Source of the DNA: Antilocapra americana
Lineage: Eukaryota > Chordata > Mammalia > Artiodactyla > Antilocapridae
Direction: 5' to 3'
Length of the DNA stretch: 64,000 nt
Assembly (NCBI GenBank): GCA_007570785.1
Contig: ML660201.1
Coordinates: 41,554,863 to 41,618,862 of the forward strand
In this document: positions 34,921-45,932 of the stretch, piece by piece
How the letters are laid out: every line of letters begins with the position of its first letter
How positions within the stretch are numbered: the stretch's first letter is position 1
The notes under the pieces: model-generated
The model's database searches: none
Seen by the model: the letters and a program-made list of their open reading frames with translations, nothing else
Told to the model about the DNA's origin: nothing
Position numbers and translations under genes: made by a program

Positions 34921-35334
34921 CATTCTACTGTGTTGCTCTTCCTTTAGGGTCATAAATTGGCAGAATTATAAGCAACACAATCCTGATGCTTCACAGTGAG
35001 GACCCTGAGGTGAGGAGAGTCAACACATGTGACCAGTCTGGGCAGAGGAAGGCCTGGGCCCAGACCTACGACTTGGGATGTCAAATTCTGTGCTTCTCCG
35101 CTGCCTGCTTTCTCTGCCTCCTCACCCACCTATTTGCCTTCCAGGGACTGAAATTTAAAATGTGTTCCCCATCAGACATTTCAGAGAAGTCTTTTATGGT
35201 TTATTGTTAGTATTGTGTTAAAAGGCAGTCACCTTGAGTGACTTCTGCTTGACAGGGGTGTCAGCACCGTCACCACCTGTGTCGAGGGTGTTCTGGCTCT
35301 GGGGGGAGATGAGGAGGCAGCCACAGAGCCTGTT

Positions 35335-35455
35335 CACCAGAGCTAGAATTTAGGTTTGACTCTGTCCTGACTGACCGTGTGGCCTTGAGAAAGTCCCTTC
35401 TTCACTGTGAACCTGCACTTTTTAATGTATGAAATTAGAGGATTGGAATTTAGGC
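35335..35455 (+). repeat. MIR fragment
   Basis: 'gaccgtgtggccttgagaaa' then 'gtcccttcttcactgtgaac' and 'gtatgaaattagaggattgg' fit the MIR core. Confidence 0.6.
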
Positions 35456-35456
35456 A

Positions 35457-35493
35457 TTATGTATATATATATTATAAATATATATATAACATT
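35457..35493. repeat. AT-rich hairpin-forming microsatellite
   Basis: Two TA runs around a central 'attataaa' make a near-palindrome. Confidence 0.8.
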
Positions 35494-36250
35494 TTGAGTA
35501 ATTTTGAATTAAATATGTTGTTTGTTGCAGGACTGAGCAGAGCCTTTGACATACTAATAAGCACTGGCAAACTTCCAAGAGGGAAGTAGAGTCTGGTGCA
35601 TGTCACAGGTGTATCTGTGCACTTGGGCCTGGGTTGCTTTGGAAAAGGACACCTCACAGAACTTGTGCTCCTGAGGATACTCTCAGGGAACTGGTCTGTG
35701 AGATGAGACAAGGGAGATGAAAGGAAGCCCCCAGTCATGCTCTCACCCGGCCTTGTTCAGCAGCGGTGCAGAGCGACAGGTGGTCTTGCGTCTAGGCGGA
35801 GTGTGCCCCTCCCCTACTGCACTTTCACCCGCCCCCCCACCATTGCTCCCCTCCGGGGGTCCACAAAGGCAGTCTTGTGCATGAGCATGGCTGCAGAAGC
35901 AGCGGCTCTCCTTGGGGGCCCACTGGGAGCGTTTGTGAACTCCAGCCTCTAAGAAGGTACTTCCTCCGCTGATGCCCACAGTGGCCACATCTCTGACCCT
36001 GGACAGCAGCAGAGAGATAGCCTCCTTTGGGTGACAAACACTTATGTCCCAGGGTATCTCTGTCTCTCTCTTTGGAGTTGTCTCTCAAATGTTTCCTAGG
36101 GGCTCTTGCAGTCAGTTTTTACATTTTTTCTTATTGCTTATAGATCAGCCTTTTCTGCTCACTGGCAGCCACACAAGGTGCCTCAGGAGCCAGCCTCCTG
36201 CATGCGTCTCTCACAGCTCCCACCTGACACTTAGCCTCATCCTCACGTCT
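35494..36250. other. Unassigned noncoding stretch, locally GC-rich
   Basis: 35737-35960 has raised CpG content ('agcggtgcagagcgacaggt', 'cacccgcccccccacc') and chance open frames on both strands. No exon or repeat recognised. Confidence 0.35.
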
Positions 36251-36254
36251 ACTG

Positions 36255-36490
36255 TTTTTTGAGCAATTACTACGCCCCATGCACTGTTTAAAGAGCTTCG
36301 TCTGCACTGGACTCATAGTCTCCGGTCACAGCCTTATGAGATATGGGCACTGTTTTTATTCTGCTGAACAATGAGACGTTGAAGCTTGGTCGGGTCATTC
36401 CTCAAAAGTCTCACAGCCAGTGCATGTGGGGGCTGGAGTCTCACCCAAATCTGCCTGCCAAGGCTTTGTACTGGATTGTCATACTGCATT
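36255..36490 (-). repeat. MIR SINE
   Basis: 'gagcaattactacgccccat', 'agccttatgagatatgggca', 'aagtctcacagccagtgcat', 'ggctggagtctcacccaaat' follow antisense MIR. Confidence 0.65.
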
Positions 36491-37604
36491 GCTCTGTTAA
36501 TGTTTGGATGAGTGGAAGGTGAGTGAATGGATGAGTGAATGAATGAGCATGTGAGGGAAGGATCCTCTCCACCATCTCTCCCCAGCTTTAGGAAAGCTGC
36601 CTGACCACAGAGGGGAAGCAGCCATGCCCCTTCTGAGCCAGCACTCTCTGAAGGCCACGCCGTTTCCGTCTTGTCACCCCTTCCCACCAGGGTACCAGTG
36701 GTCACCACCTTACTGTCCCACCAGCAGCCACATCTGCTCCACCCATTAGTGGGCGCACACGGCCAGGGCAAGGCGGCCTCAGCTGGGTGTCAGCCTATGC
36801 TGCCACTGCCTAGTTTTTCACCAGGAGGAGGGCAGCTGTTCTGGGATTGAAACATGAAGAAAGATGGGCTGAGATCAGATAAGCAGCCTTTCCCAAGCAG
36901 ACTCACCTCCCAATTTGCAGGCCTTTGTTATATTAGCAGCAGGTAAGGAATGTTGACATGGAGCTCTGCCTTCATCTGAATTATAATCTCTGAAGCTATG
37001 GTTAAGTCTGCCTAAAGATATTTCAATTTGCTGTCTATCTTTCCGCCCCTCTCCCGTCTCCTTGGCTCAGAGTACACTTGTATTCCTGTAGAACACAGAA
37101 AAGCCAGGACGTATTTCTTAATGTTCTACATTACAGTTGTAAGTCCCTCTTATCCTTTTATAATCATATTTTAACTTTTAGTCAACGTACTTGTGGGTGT
37201 GCCGGTGTCTGTGTTGTATATAAGTTCACATTTATAAGAAAAGTATTAGCTCCTTTTATCTTTTTTTTCCCCTAAAGCCATACTAGTAAGACTACATTCA
37301 GTAGTGGATTAATCCCCAAATAACTTAGTTCAGCTTTCGCAGCTGCTGCCAAACAGCCTGTCTCCTGGATGGGTGTAGACTGTATGGTGGTTATAATTAA
37401 CAAGTCTTCAGGGGGCGGAGGTTGTAGTACAGGGAATGAGATCTGGGCTGGGGGGTCACCACACACCAGTGCAGACTGCAGAGGAAGAGGCCAGGGAGGA
37501 CTTTGGTTGGAGGAGGGCAGGTTAGGCAAGTGAGCGTTGGGTTTTGTCCTTCAGCAGTTCGCCAGTGGTGGGCTGAGGAAGAAGATAACCTGGGTGGCCT
37601 CTTC

Positions 37605-37622
37605 ATGTGTGTGTGTGTGTGT
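37605..37622. repeat. (GT)n microsatellite
   Basis: Nine GT/TG repeats within a longer GT-biased stretch to 37692. Confidence 0.85.
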
Positions 37623-37729
37623 GGAGGGCAGGGGGTGGAATGCCAGTGTGTGTTGGCGTATGTGAAAGTATGTATGTAGAGTGTGTGTGTATTAGAGGGC
37701 ATATCTTCTAAGACAGTAGGTTTGGGTAT

Positions 37730-38060
37730 TAGATTTTTGTTTGAATTATCATTTATTGCTTATTACTTCTGTGACCTCAGGCAAGTTACTTATAATTGAC
37801 ATCTATGTGCATCAGTTCTTCTCTATGCAAATAGGGATGTATTCATTACTCAATGAGTATTTGTTGAATACTCTATTCCAAGCCTTGTCGTAGACACCAA
37901 GGATGCAGGAATAAACTCTAGGACAAAAATCCCTGCCCTTCTGGGACTTCGATTCTACTGGAGAAAAAAGAAACTTTCAAGGAAAGTTATTATAAGGATC
38001 AGAATAGATTGTGCACATAAAATGGCTAGCACAGTATCTGGCATATAATAAGATTTTTGT
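37730..38060 (+). repeat. MIR SINE split by an L2 fragment
   Basis: MIR body at 37730-37845 ('ctgtgacctcaggcaagtta') and MIR 3' end at 37985-38060 ('atggctagcacagtatctgg') are separated by L2-type sequence at 37845-37970. Confidence 0.65.
37845..37970 (-). repeat. L2 3'-end fragment inside a MIR
   Basis: 'tcaatgagtatttgttgaat', 'acaaaaatccctgcccttct', 'gggacttcgattctactgga' are antisense L2. Confidence 0.7.
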
Positions 38061-39362
38061 AAAAAGGACCAAATATTAATACTATTTTTCTTTAGATTGC
38101 ATTTACAAAGTAACACCTCTCATAAGAAAAACAGTCATGAATCTAAATTCCACTATTTTATTTTATAAACTTATTCTTCTCTGGAAAGTGACCCACATGT
38201 ACTTTGGGAAAAGATGCTCTGTATATGTTTTCCTAGCTCAATCAAAACAGTCCATCTGTGCACCAGACATCTTGAAGGATAAAGATGCTTTTTGAATGGA
38301 CTTGAGCAAAGGAAGATCAGCTCTCAGGTGACAGCTCAGACATGACAAATGGGAACAATGCAGAAAGGAATGTGTGAAGGGGTTGGATTAAGAATTACAG
38401 GGCAATTACTTTCTGCAAACTGATATGCAAGCAAGAAAGAAACACAGGCACAGCTTGTTATCCAGAGCACAATAAGCAAAAATTGACTATTACAGGATTG
38501 CAGAATGGGCAAACCTGTATGTAAAGATGAGTTGTTATTTAAAGGGGGGTTGTGACTTTGTTTTTGAATGTGAGCCTTATTTTCCACTAGTCTGGAGTTC
38601 ATGGACTGATTCTCAAGGGCTTACTTAATATGCACTTGTCTGAAGTGTATTGTTTCCCCCTCACCAGGGACTGTGCACAACATGGCTTTCAAGAGAAGAT
38701 GCCCTGACAGCGCTCCGACAGCTGTCTGGTCCCTATACCAACCTGGTACTGGTTTGCACTGACTAAACAAGGGTCCCCTTATCCGAAAATTCACTGTCTC
38801 AGGCTGGTGGTTCAAAGGTTGCAGGAAAGCCAGCGTTGTCATAACATTAAAACAGTCATGAATTAATTGACCACTTATCAAATTAGCTTCACTTAGACAT
38901 CTTCCCCATTTCATGTTGGGCCTCCCACTAGGTTAAGAATCAGCTCTTTGTGCATCTGTCTTTCCTGGATTATCCAGCATCCAGAAATAACATTGAAAAT
39001 GGATCACACATCAGTTGTAAGATGAAGTAGCAGATTTTTCAAAAGATGCAAGCTTTTATCAAGTTGATGAAAGTGATGCTGGAAAACAAGTTTGTATTAA
39101 ATGCAAATTCAGTAACAAGTGAAGATAACTTGATATCAGTGAAAAATGGAAAGTCAGTAAGTTTGATGACACAACAGGGACTTCAAAGTGAATGACTGGA
39201 TATTAAGTGCTGTGACATATCCTAGGGGGAGTGGTAAAAGCATATTTTTGCAAATGTCACCCTCTTCATACCTGTACTAATGGAAGCAAAGGATGACAAA
39301 TCATGCACTTATGCAGCTGGGTTAGGAAACGAAAAAAGTGGGTCAAAAAAATCAACACATTT
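38061..39362. other. Unassigned noncoding stretch
   Basis: AT-rich. 39040-39210 looks like degraded repeat sequence but could not be placed in a family. Confidence 0.35.
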
Positions 39363-39379
39363 TATTCTTTGCTCTATTT

Positions 39380-39590
39380 AAAGAAGTATTTATTTATGTA
39401 ACATTCAACTGCACCAAGTCTTCAGTCCTTGTTGTGACATATGGACTCTTAAGCTGTAGCACACGGGATCTTTAGTTGAGTCGTGTGAACTCGTAGTTGC
39501 AGCATGTGGGATCTACGTCCCTGACCAGGGGTTGAACCTGGGCCCCCTGCACTGGGAGAGCCTTGGCCACTGAACCATTAGGGAAGTCCC
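39380..39590 (-). mobile_element. CHR-2-type tRNA-Glu SINE
   Basis: Minus strand begins 'gggacttccctaatggttca' and carries 'aacccctggtcagggacgta'. Flanked by an imperfect duplication beginning 'tattctttg' at 39363 and 39591. Confidence 0.9.
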
Positions 39591-40109
39591 TATTCTTTGT
39601 TCTTTATAGGAACTACCAAGTTGTTGAAATTGTAATATAAATTTTATTAAAAATTAGGTATGTATGTATTAATTTCCAAAAATTTTAGTCTTGTTCTTGT
39701 AGTCCCAACTCTCTTCTCCAATATTTACTATGAAAGTTTGGTCCCTGTCAAAGGGTTCTCATTCAGGTCCCAGTTTTCTTCCCAGAAGGAGAACCCGGTG
39801 TGTTTGCATTGGGGAGGTTTTTGCTCTTGAGACTACTGTTTCTGCACTCTGAATTAGGGGCAGTGGGCAATTTGGGGACAAAGTATCCATCAGTCTGTGT
39901 CTCTTTGTTTACACTCATGATGCTCAATCTGTTCAAGGTCCTAAATCCTTTGAATGAAGAACTTGATAATTGGGGAGGCTCCTTCTATAAAATACACATG
40001 CCCAAAGTAAATTTCAAGGAGGTTGTTTGCCTTCTTGATGTCTGTGTATGGATCATAGGTACTTAATCATAGATCTAAGTAACTTTGACCTACTAATATA
40101 CCCCTGGCT

Positions 40110-40290
40110 TCCCATCACATATTATTTACTTATATCACACATGCTAAAGCACTTTGTGCACGTTTATCTTTGTTATTGCTCACTGTGATCCTATGGGATA
40201 CGGGATATTTTCCTAATTTCAACCTATGCAAAAACCTTGAGAGAAGTTAGGTAATTCATTTAAGGTCATAATAAGTGCCTGGTATTCTGT
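40110..40290 (-). repeat. MIR fragment
   Basis: 'ctcactgtgatcctatggga' and 'gaagttaggtaattcattta' with 'aggtcataataagtgcctgg' fit diverged antisense MIR. Confidence 0.5.
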
Positions 40291-40299
40291 TTCTAACAC

Positions 40300-42605
40300 T
40301 GAGGTTTTTCTAAGACCTAAACCTTCACTTTTTCTGTAGTGTTAGGTCAACTCTGTGTATTCACATATTACACTGACTTTTTTCCTTAATAAGTAACTTT
40401 TAAAAGTCTTCCTTATTATGGAAGAAGTGCATGTTTGTTGTAGAAGAGTTATACACTGCAACTCTTTACTTTTGAAGCATTCTTTTTCATTTTCAGTTGA
40501 AGAAAGAAGTAGTGTTATTACTAGTCTCATTTTCATAGAGAGTAAAATGGATGTACCGGGGCTTGAATGAATGGTTAATGGGGTTTGAGTGGAAGTTATG
40601 GACAATACTTCTGTTGTTCACCTTAAAATATCCCTCATGACCCTCTTCTGCTCTCAGAATACATTTAAGTCTACTTGAATCAAACTGAGAAACCTAATGG
40701 GGTAGCAGGATTGGTGGAAAAGATGACCAGATGGTGAATATGCAGTTTACAGAGGAACTTAGATAGCCAAAATCAGAATTTCTGCTCTTCTTTTAACATC
40801 TCGTTTATCACAAAGTGGTGGAAGGAAAGGGGGGTACAGGATGGGGAGGGGAGGTGTCTGTGCTGCATGGTATAGTGACCTATCCAGGCTATCTGAGTTC
40901 AAAAGAGGTAAGTAGTCAGGACTTTTGTATTAGTTCTCAAACTATTTCTTAAAAAGGAAAAGGAATAGATTAGCTCTTACATCTTAAAAATCAAGATGTC
41001 ATACCTTCCAGTATGGCTGGATACAGGGATAAAAAATTTTAGGACCCTGTCTCTCACCATTTCTTGGCTTTGCTTTCCCCCAAAGAGATCTCATTCCTTA
41101 GCAGAATTCTACCAGAAGATTTGCCATAAGATAGAAAAGCAGCTGCTGACATTCCCAGATGGTTATATAACAGTATAAATACCTGAGAAACATGGACCTC
41201 TTTGCTCTTCCAATTGTTTGAGCAAAAATCCCCATCCGTAATCTCATCTCACCAACTTTTATCACATTCCCATCCATGAACCAATCACTGTATAGCTAAG
41301 AAATAGGATATTTTGATTAGTTAGGCCTGTGTCATATTGCCTCCCCAGGGTCTGACAAAGGGGGAACTGTGATTCCCCAAAGGAAAAACCAAAGCTCTGC
41401 TACAAAAAGAAACTATTCTTAATGATGTGCAGGCAGAAAGAGCATCTGCTGCTAGGGATTTGTTGAAAGTCTGCCGGGGACTGTCTCAGAGATGAGGGGT
41501 GGGGATCATAGCCAAGCTATACAGGACTGGATCTGGAGAGTGGAAAATCAAGACCTTAGTCTTCGTTTTCTCATCTGTTCTTCTGTCCCCTTGCTTCCTC
41601 TACCCTCATTATACTCTCGCCACAGGCTGCATGTCCCCACAACCTTTCCATGGGCTGACTCAGTCTCTTGAAATCCCTCTTTCTCAATCTCTGGAGGGGA
41701 AACTCATTTGTTAATCTCATAACCAGGCCACAAGGTACAGGTCACTGGCTAGACTTAACAGATGTCTTTGCCTGAAGCATGACACCTCTCTTGGTACAGT
41801 CAACTCTAGCAAGTTAGGGCAGATCAAGCTTTAGTGGGTTGTTCCTTGCAGGCCTATGGATCATGTAGGATCTCTAGAAAGATAAGGCAGGAAAAGCGGA
41901 AATATGTGTGAAGAACAGATGGAAACTTGGGCAGAAGCAGTCTCTGAGGCTATTCCTGGAATGGGGACTTTGCTGAAAGACCTGGAATGTCATTCCTTGA
42001 CAAAGATGGATGAACAGAGAATGGGGAGTCAAAGAGGCAGGAAGGCCACCAAAGAGGCAGACCAAAAAATCAAAGCCAAGGCTCCAACAAAGCCACAGAC
42101 TTCTTCTCCTGGGGAGGTAAAATACAGCCACAGGACCTGTGAATTGTGGCATTCTTTAATATCTGTCAGTGTAAGATTTCCCAGGCCGTGCACCTAAAGT
42201 TATTTCCTCCCGGTTTGACGTGGCACTCTTTGGGGCTCCAGCCCTGTGCAGGTCTACCTCCCCATCACAGTGACGCCGTGCCTCGTGTCTCTCAGCCTGG
42301 GTCCAAGTGTGAAAACATCTGCTTCCTGCCCTTGATAAACTCATAAGCAGCCCAGGGGGTTAAGTAAGTAATTTTTTTGTTTTTTTTAAGAAACAAAGAT
42401 TAAACACACACATACTCCACAAGAACAAAAGTAGCATAAATCCATGCAAGTGGAGAGGCTTGAGTTTGGTTGGGTTAAAAGCAGGGGAGAGTTTTCTGGA
42501 ATATATGTCAAAATGAGCCTAGATGTAGGACACAGATCATCTTTCTTGGCTGATACAGACTTCAGTTGATGGAGCTTTCAGTCCAAGTAGGATATTAGGT
42601 CTCTC
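40300..42605. other. Unassigned noncoding stretch
   Basis: 2.3 kb with several short open frames but none with splice sites or family similarity. No SINE or LINE recognised. Confidence 0.4.
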
Positions 42606-42609
42606 CCAA

Positions 42610-42690
42610 TCATCCATCCATTTTTTCATTCATCTAACAAGTATGAGTGTGTCCATTACAGACCAGATACTGTGTTCTAGGATCTTCTTC
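42610..42690 (-). repeat. L2 3'-end fragment
   Basis: 'tttttcattcatctaacaag' and 'cagatactgtgttctaggat' fit antisense L2. Confidence 0.5.
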
Positions 42691-43320
42691 CTCTTTGGCC
42701 CCAGCTTGTGCTTCTCTCTCCCTTCTGTGGGCACCCCACCTCCTCTGATGTTCTAGGTATGAATTCAGCCCCTGTCCCAGCCTTAAAAAACCCTCCCCCG
42801 AGGCGCTGCAGCTGGGCCCCCAAGATTCATTCCCATTCCTTTAAGGATCGTTCTCTGTCCGTTAGGTCTGGGGCCGTTCTGGAACAACTTCTGAAGATGC
42901 AGGCAGTATTCCTGTGCTAGTACCTCGCTTCAGTCTCCCCAGGGCTGGATGACATATTTCCTTGATGTCTGAGCATCAAATTCTGGGCACAGCCCAAGCC
43001 CTCTTTTGACTCAACCTACGTGTTCTTATTTTTCTGTGGAGAACTTCCTCCAGCTTTAGCCTCATTTGCAGACTCAGATAGCTCACTGAGTCTGAATCCA
43101 ATGAGCCATTTGCCTGGCTTTGAAGGCGTTTCTCCAGAGTGCTGTTTACCCTCAAGTGTGGTCAAGGGAGATGTAACAGGTAGTGCTTTTGCCAGGAACC
43201 ATTCATCATATTGTCTTGGAAACCCACCCCTGTGTTGCCTAGTCTTCAGTAAGATAAGTGGTGGACCATTTTGTAAAGGGTGCAACTGTACTGTTAATAC
43301 TATTCTATTGTAGTTGAGTG

Positions 43321-43843
43321 AGTAAAAATGGAGAAAAAATTTTTCAATTTTCCTGATTTCCTTTTCATTTTTAAAACAAGTTGGTAGTGATTAGCCAGCC
43401 CTATCCACCTCTAAGGAAGTCAATTTAAAACCTGGTAACCAGCCAAAAACATAAAGTATTCGAATGCTATGTGTTTATTAATTAATATATTTACTTGGTG
43501 GATGGGCAAGGACTCTGGTTCCTGTTCTTATGGTGCCCTTTAGCGAAAAGACGGCAAACTCTAACAAGATTTTGTTGGGGAATCTCTCTGAAGTAGTAAG
43601 TCATTCATGGCCAGTGTTTTAATTGAAGGTAATAACAATTCCAATAATATTATTAAGAACCACTATTAGGGCGAGAAGGACTGAATTCACTGACATCATG
43701 TCAAAGTTATGCCCAGCGATGACTACTGAGCCCCTGGGGGAATAACTTTCATAATCCATTGAAAAATTATGAGCTCCTTGTGTTTGCACCAAGAAAGAAA
43801 TCAGCATTAACCATTTGGGAAGTCAGTAAAAATGGAGAAAAAA
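43321..43843 (+). repeat. 19-bp direct repeat pair 504 bp apart
   Basis: 'agtaaaaatggagaaaaaa' occurs exactly at 43321-43339 and 43825-43843. The sequence between is not a recognisable mobile element. Confidence 0.9.
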
Positions 43844-44119
43844 CTACTTGTACTTTTAACAACTTAATTAATGACTGCAAATGGAGTCAATGCTCACAAA
43901 AACCCCTTGGAGAAGGTTGAGATGTGTGTTGACAATGGAAAATTATCCTGATTTTATAGGTGAAGGCAATTTCCAGACATTGGGAACAAACGTTGGTCAA
44001 GGAGAAAGAGAAAAGATGACTTTTTGTTGTTAAAGGAATAGGGCCCTAGGCCCAGAGGCTTGCTGTCTAGGTTGGGACAAGGAGAATCATTGTGTGCTAG
44101 GAACTGAATGTAATAGAAG

Positions 44120-44350
44120 AATCTGAGTTAAGAGACCAACAGAATTGGGTTCAGTTATCACTTCTGCCATTTGTTAGCTTTGTGACCTTCAGCTAGAGGG
44201 TTAACCTTTCAGAACCTTAGTTTTATCATCAATTAAATGGGGGAAATGCCAGTAACTAACTTGTGGAGTTGGAGGCATTGTAGAGCTAATATATGTCAAA
44301 ATCTCAGCCTGGTGCATGGCCCATAAATAGTACTACTATCTATTATCCTC
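44120..44350 (+). repeat. MIR SINE
   Basis: 'ttgttagctttgtgaccttc', 'cagaaccttagttttatcat' and 'agcctggtgcatggcccata' follow MIR order. Confidence 0.78.
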
Positions 44351-44364
44351 ATTATTATTCTTTC

Positions 44365-44500
44365 TTAACTAAATCTACAAGTATTCATAAATACCTACAC
44401 TGTGCCAGGGACTATGTTGGATATACAGACTAGTCTATTTGAGTTTAGTAGTATAGTGGGGAAGATGGAGAAAAACAAACAAACAAACCAGTAAACATGT
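44365..44500 (-). repeat. L2 3'-end fragment
   Basis: 'tacctacactgtgccaggga' then 'ctatgttggatatacagact'. Ends in an (AAAC)n run at 44472-44488. Confidence 0.65.
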
Positions 44501-45291
44501 CAATAAGAAAAATGCTTGCAGGTTGTACTGAATTCGAAAGCCTGACTCCAGTGATTGCCCCATGGGTTAGAGCTGCCATGTGAGCCCAGGGGTAGAGAAT
44601 AGGTTTTCATAACTTGACTTTCAAATTGGTCAGACCCGGATCAGAGCAGCTTTGGTGCCAGTCCTTACTCTCAGACTGTGTCACTGGACAAGTCCTCTGA
44701 ATTCTACTTCTCCCTCTGTATGAGGGGCTTCGGGGTGGGGTGCAGGGGGTGGGCTCTTGGCAGTGTCTATGATAGACTCTCCACACATAGAGATTTAACC
44801 TTAACAAAGCCCCAGCCCATTGTTTTAGCAGCTCTGGCCCATGCCTTGCTGTCTTCAGCAACACTTCCATCTCCCTGAGTATGAGAAGGAATAACATTTT
44901 CATATCTTTACCTGGATGTGGACAAAAAGGTTCCCATCTCCATCTCTGAGGATCTGGGACAAGAGAGGGTTGTCAGTGGTGTGAGTAGAAAGAAAAAAGG
45001 TTGTATTCCAAGAGGGCTTCAGCCTGCCAGAGCCTCACTGCAAAACTGGTCCCAAGGAGCAGTTGAATACCGGCTGGTTGGGAGGAGACAGGAGGACCCC
45101 AGATTAACTGTGAGACCGTGACAGGCCCTGAAAATGGGGAGGGAGAGTGTCTGGGTGCAGGTGGTGGTTGGGGTGTAACTGGGAGGGACTGGCCTCCTAT
45201 CACTTCCAAGTTTCCCTCTGAATGCTTTGATGTGATACTGGGCTTCTAAGTTATGGCTGAGCACTTATTTTGAGAGTCAGTCTGGTTTATC

Positions 45292-45516
45292 ATTAGAAGA
45301 TGGAACTGCCAACTATGGCCTGCAGACCAAGTCCAGTCCCTTGCCTGTCTTTGCAAATAAAGTTTTATTAGAGCACAGTCACTCCCATTTCTTTATTGTC
45401 TGTTGCTGGTTTCTGGTACAAAGCAGAGTTGAAGTTGTAACAGGGACCATATGGCCTACAAAGCCTAACATATTTATTCTCTGGCCCCTTATAGGAAAAG
45501 TTTGACAACTTATCCT
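45292..45516 (+). mobile_element. hAT-Charlie-type DNA transposon (MER3-like), short copy
   Basis: 'aactatggcctgcagaccaa', 'caaataaagttttattagag', 'atggcctacaaagcctaaca' and 'aggaaaagtttgacaactta' give the complete short form. Compare the long copy at 13212-13870. Confidence 0.8.
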
Positions 45517-45609
45517 TGATTTAGAACATTACAGTTTTGGAGGGAATAGATTCATTCATTGATCCTTTCATTCATCATGGATCAAATAATCACCCATCAT
45601 CAAGATGCT

Positions 45610-45835
45610 CTGTGTACTCTGCTAGGCCCACAGAGTGTCCCAGGCACTGTGTTCAATCTTGGTAAAAACTGTGTGAATCGATGATGCAATCATGCCATTT
45701 TGCAGATGGTTCAGTAGAGGATGAAGGAGGTTGAGTAACTTTCCCAAAGTCATTCAGCCAAAAAGTCACAGAACCAGGGCTGTTAGTCTCCAAATCCTGT
45801 GCTGTCGACTTTACTGTCTGACAATGTGGCTCACG
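45610..45835 (-). repeat. MIR SINE
   Basis: 'tcccaggcactgtgttcaat', 'gagtaactttcccaaagtca', 'gttagtctccaaatcctgtg' follow antisense MIR. Confidence 0.7.
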
Positions 45836-45910
45836 TTTGTCCTTAATCTTCCCCTGTTGGTGTGGCTTACTGTGAGAAAGGAAAAAAGATAAAAAGGTTG
45901 AGAATACATT

Positions 45911-45932
45911 AAAAAAAAAAAAAAAAAAAAAA
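45911..45932. repeat. Poly(A) run of 22
   Basis: Uninterrupted A run. No LINE or SINE body is recognisable before it and no target duplication was found. Confidence 0.9.

Noticed and set aside
43619..43807. 62-codon minus-strand frame with a hydrophobic C-terminal stretch
   Set aside because: It resembles a small membrane protein, but there is no promoter, splice or family evidence. AT-rich sequence often yields such frames.
45911..45932. Poly(A) run as a processed-pseudogene tail
   Set aside because: No gene-like sequence precedes it and no target duplication is visible.
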